This document shows positions 13,100 through 13,356 of a stretch of DNA of 13,356 bases, piece by piece; the stretch's first letter is position 1, and each line of letters starts with the position of its first letter. Both the position numbers and the translations under genes were made by a program. Origin of the DNA: an uncultured bacterium (GTDB lineage: Bacteria; Bacillota; Clostridia; Oscillospirales; Oscillospiraceae); contig CAJMLC010000040.1 of the NCBI GenBank assembly GCA_905214155.1, positions 1 to 13,356 of the forward strand, read 5' to 3'. Under the pieces are notes generated by a model. That model was not told where the DNA came from. It made no database searches and saw only the letters and a program-made list of their open reading frames with translations.

Positions 13100-13148
13100 T
13101 GCGGTTCACTTCCTTTCATTTGATGGTTGGATGATCGTTTGTCCAAAT

Positions 13149-13299
13149 CCCGCCGCAGCGGCTTGCCTCCCCTGAAAGGGGAGGTGGCATTTGCGAAGCA
13201 AATGACGGAGAGGTTTTCAAAACCGCTACGTTCAAACCTCTCAGTCACGGCTTCGCCGACACCTCCCTTTACACAAGGGAGGCTATCCGCTGCGGCGGG
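13149..13299. repeat. Small palindromic repeat (MITE/REP-like), 151 bp, 13-bp perfect terminal inverted repeats
   Basis: CCCGCCGCAGCGG (13149-13161) and CCGCTGCGGCGGG (13287-13299) are exact inverted repeats. The interior is an inverted duplication: each half, read from its end, has a CCTCCC hairpin (13166-13184; 13262-13282), then a small GAA-loop or TTC-loop hairpin (13188-13204; 13248-13258), then GAGAGGTTT (13208-13216), paired with AAACCTCTC (13234-13242). No ORF is inside and no clear target-site duplication flanks it. It resembles the CCTCCC...GAGAGG repeats I associate with Oscillospiraceae-type genomes (memory, not a search). It lies about 50 bp upstream of yycH. The remaining 13300-13356 holds nothing I recognise. 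Confidence 0.88.
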
Positions 13300-13356
13300 G
13301 ACGGGCCGATGAGTACCCGCGAGGGGCAGGCCGCATCTGTAACGCTCCTTCGTCGC

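Noticed and set aside
11078..13123. Large plus-strand open frames opposite the yycI- and yycH-like genes
   Set aside because: Arg-rich translations without domains. The minus-strand genes have signal-anchor helices and ribosome sites.
13117..13356. CRISPR array
   Set aside because: The repeated words are inverted, not direct, and there are no regular spacers; they belong to one palindromic element.

Overview
The window looks like a chromosomal segment of a GC-rich Clostridia (Bacillota), most likely an Oscillospiraceae/Ruminococcaceae-type gut anaerobe. The evidence is the hrcA-grpE-dnaK operon with a perfect CIRCE operator, SigA-type promoters with strong AGGAGG-like ribosome sites, a YycH/YycI-like gene pair, GC-rich coding regions with AT-rich gaps, and a palindromic small repeat of a type I associate with this group. 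The taxon is inference. Most of the window is ordinary, and the interest lies between the genes.

Layout: (1) 1-2253, minus strand: heat-shock operon hrcA, grpE and the 5' end of dnaK, with promoter and CIRCE in front of hrcA and a long stem-loop between grpE and dnaK. (2) 2316-2553: a compact gap flanked by inverted repeats. On the minus strand it can encode a rod-shaped RNA ending in an intrinsic terminator (a 6S-RNA-like candidate). (3) 2570-3990, minus: a BMP/PnrA-type nucleoside-binding lipoprotein with its own promoter and terminator. (4) 4155-7539, plus: guanine deaminase, a QueT-family transporter, and a dihydropyrimidinase/D-hydantoinase. With the divergent BMP lipoprotein this forms a nucleobase uptake and catabolism neighbourhood. 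(5) 7540-8514: a hairpin-rich gap followed by two broken genes, a YkvI-like membrane protein (plus) and an LCM-type SAM methyltransferase (minus). They are fused tail-to-tail, as if one deletion had removed both 3' ends. (6) 8541-9345, minus: an unrecognised lipoprotein. (7) 9370-10893, minus: murA with terminator and promoter. (8) 10967-13099, minus: YycI-like and YycH-like membrane-anchored proteins, normally partners of the WalK sensor kinase of cell-wall homeostasis. Their position upstream of murA fits a cell-envelope theme. (9) 13149-13299: an inverted-duplication repeat with 13-bp perfect terminal repeats, just upstream of yycH.

How the genes work together: HrcA represses its own operon through CIRCE, and GrpE is the nucleotide-exchange factor for DnaK. 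Guanine deaminase converts guanine to xanthine, and the hydantoinase-type hydrolase opens a cyclic amide ring. The BMP protein and the QueT-like protein may supply nucleosides or bases. MurA makes the first committed peptidoglycan precursor, and YycH/YycI-like proteins probably tune the WalRK system. No CRISPR array, rRNA, convincing tRNA or transposase gene was seen. All promoters, terminators and RNA structures were found by eye and are not experimentally supported.
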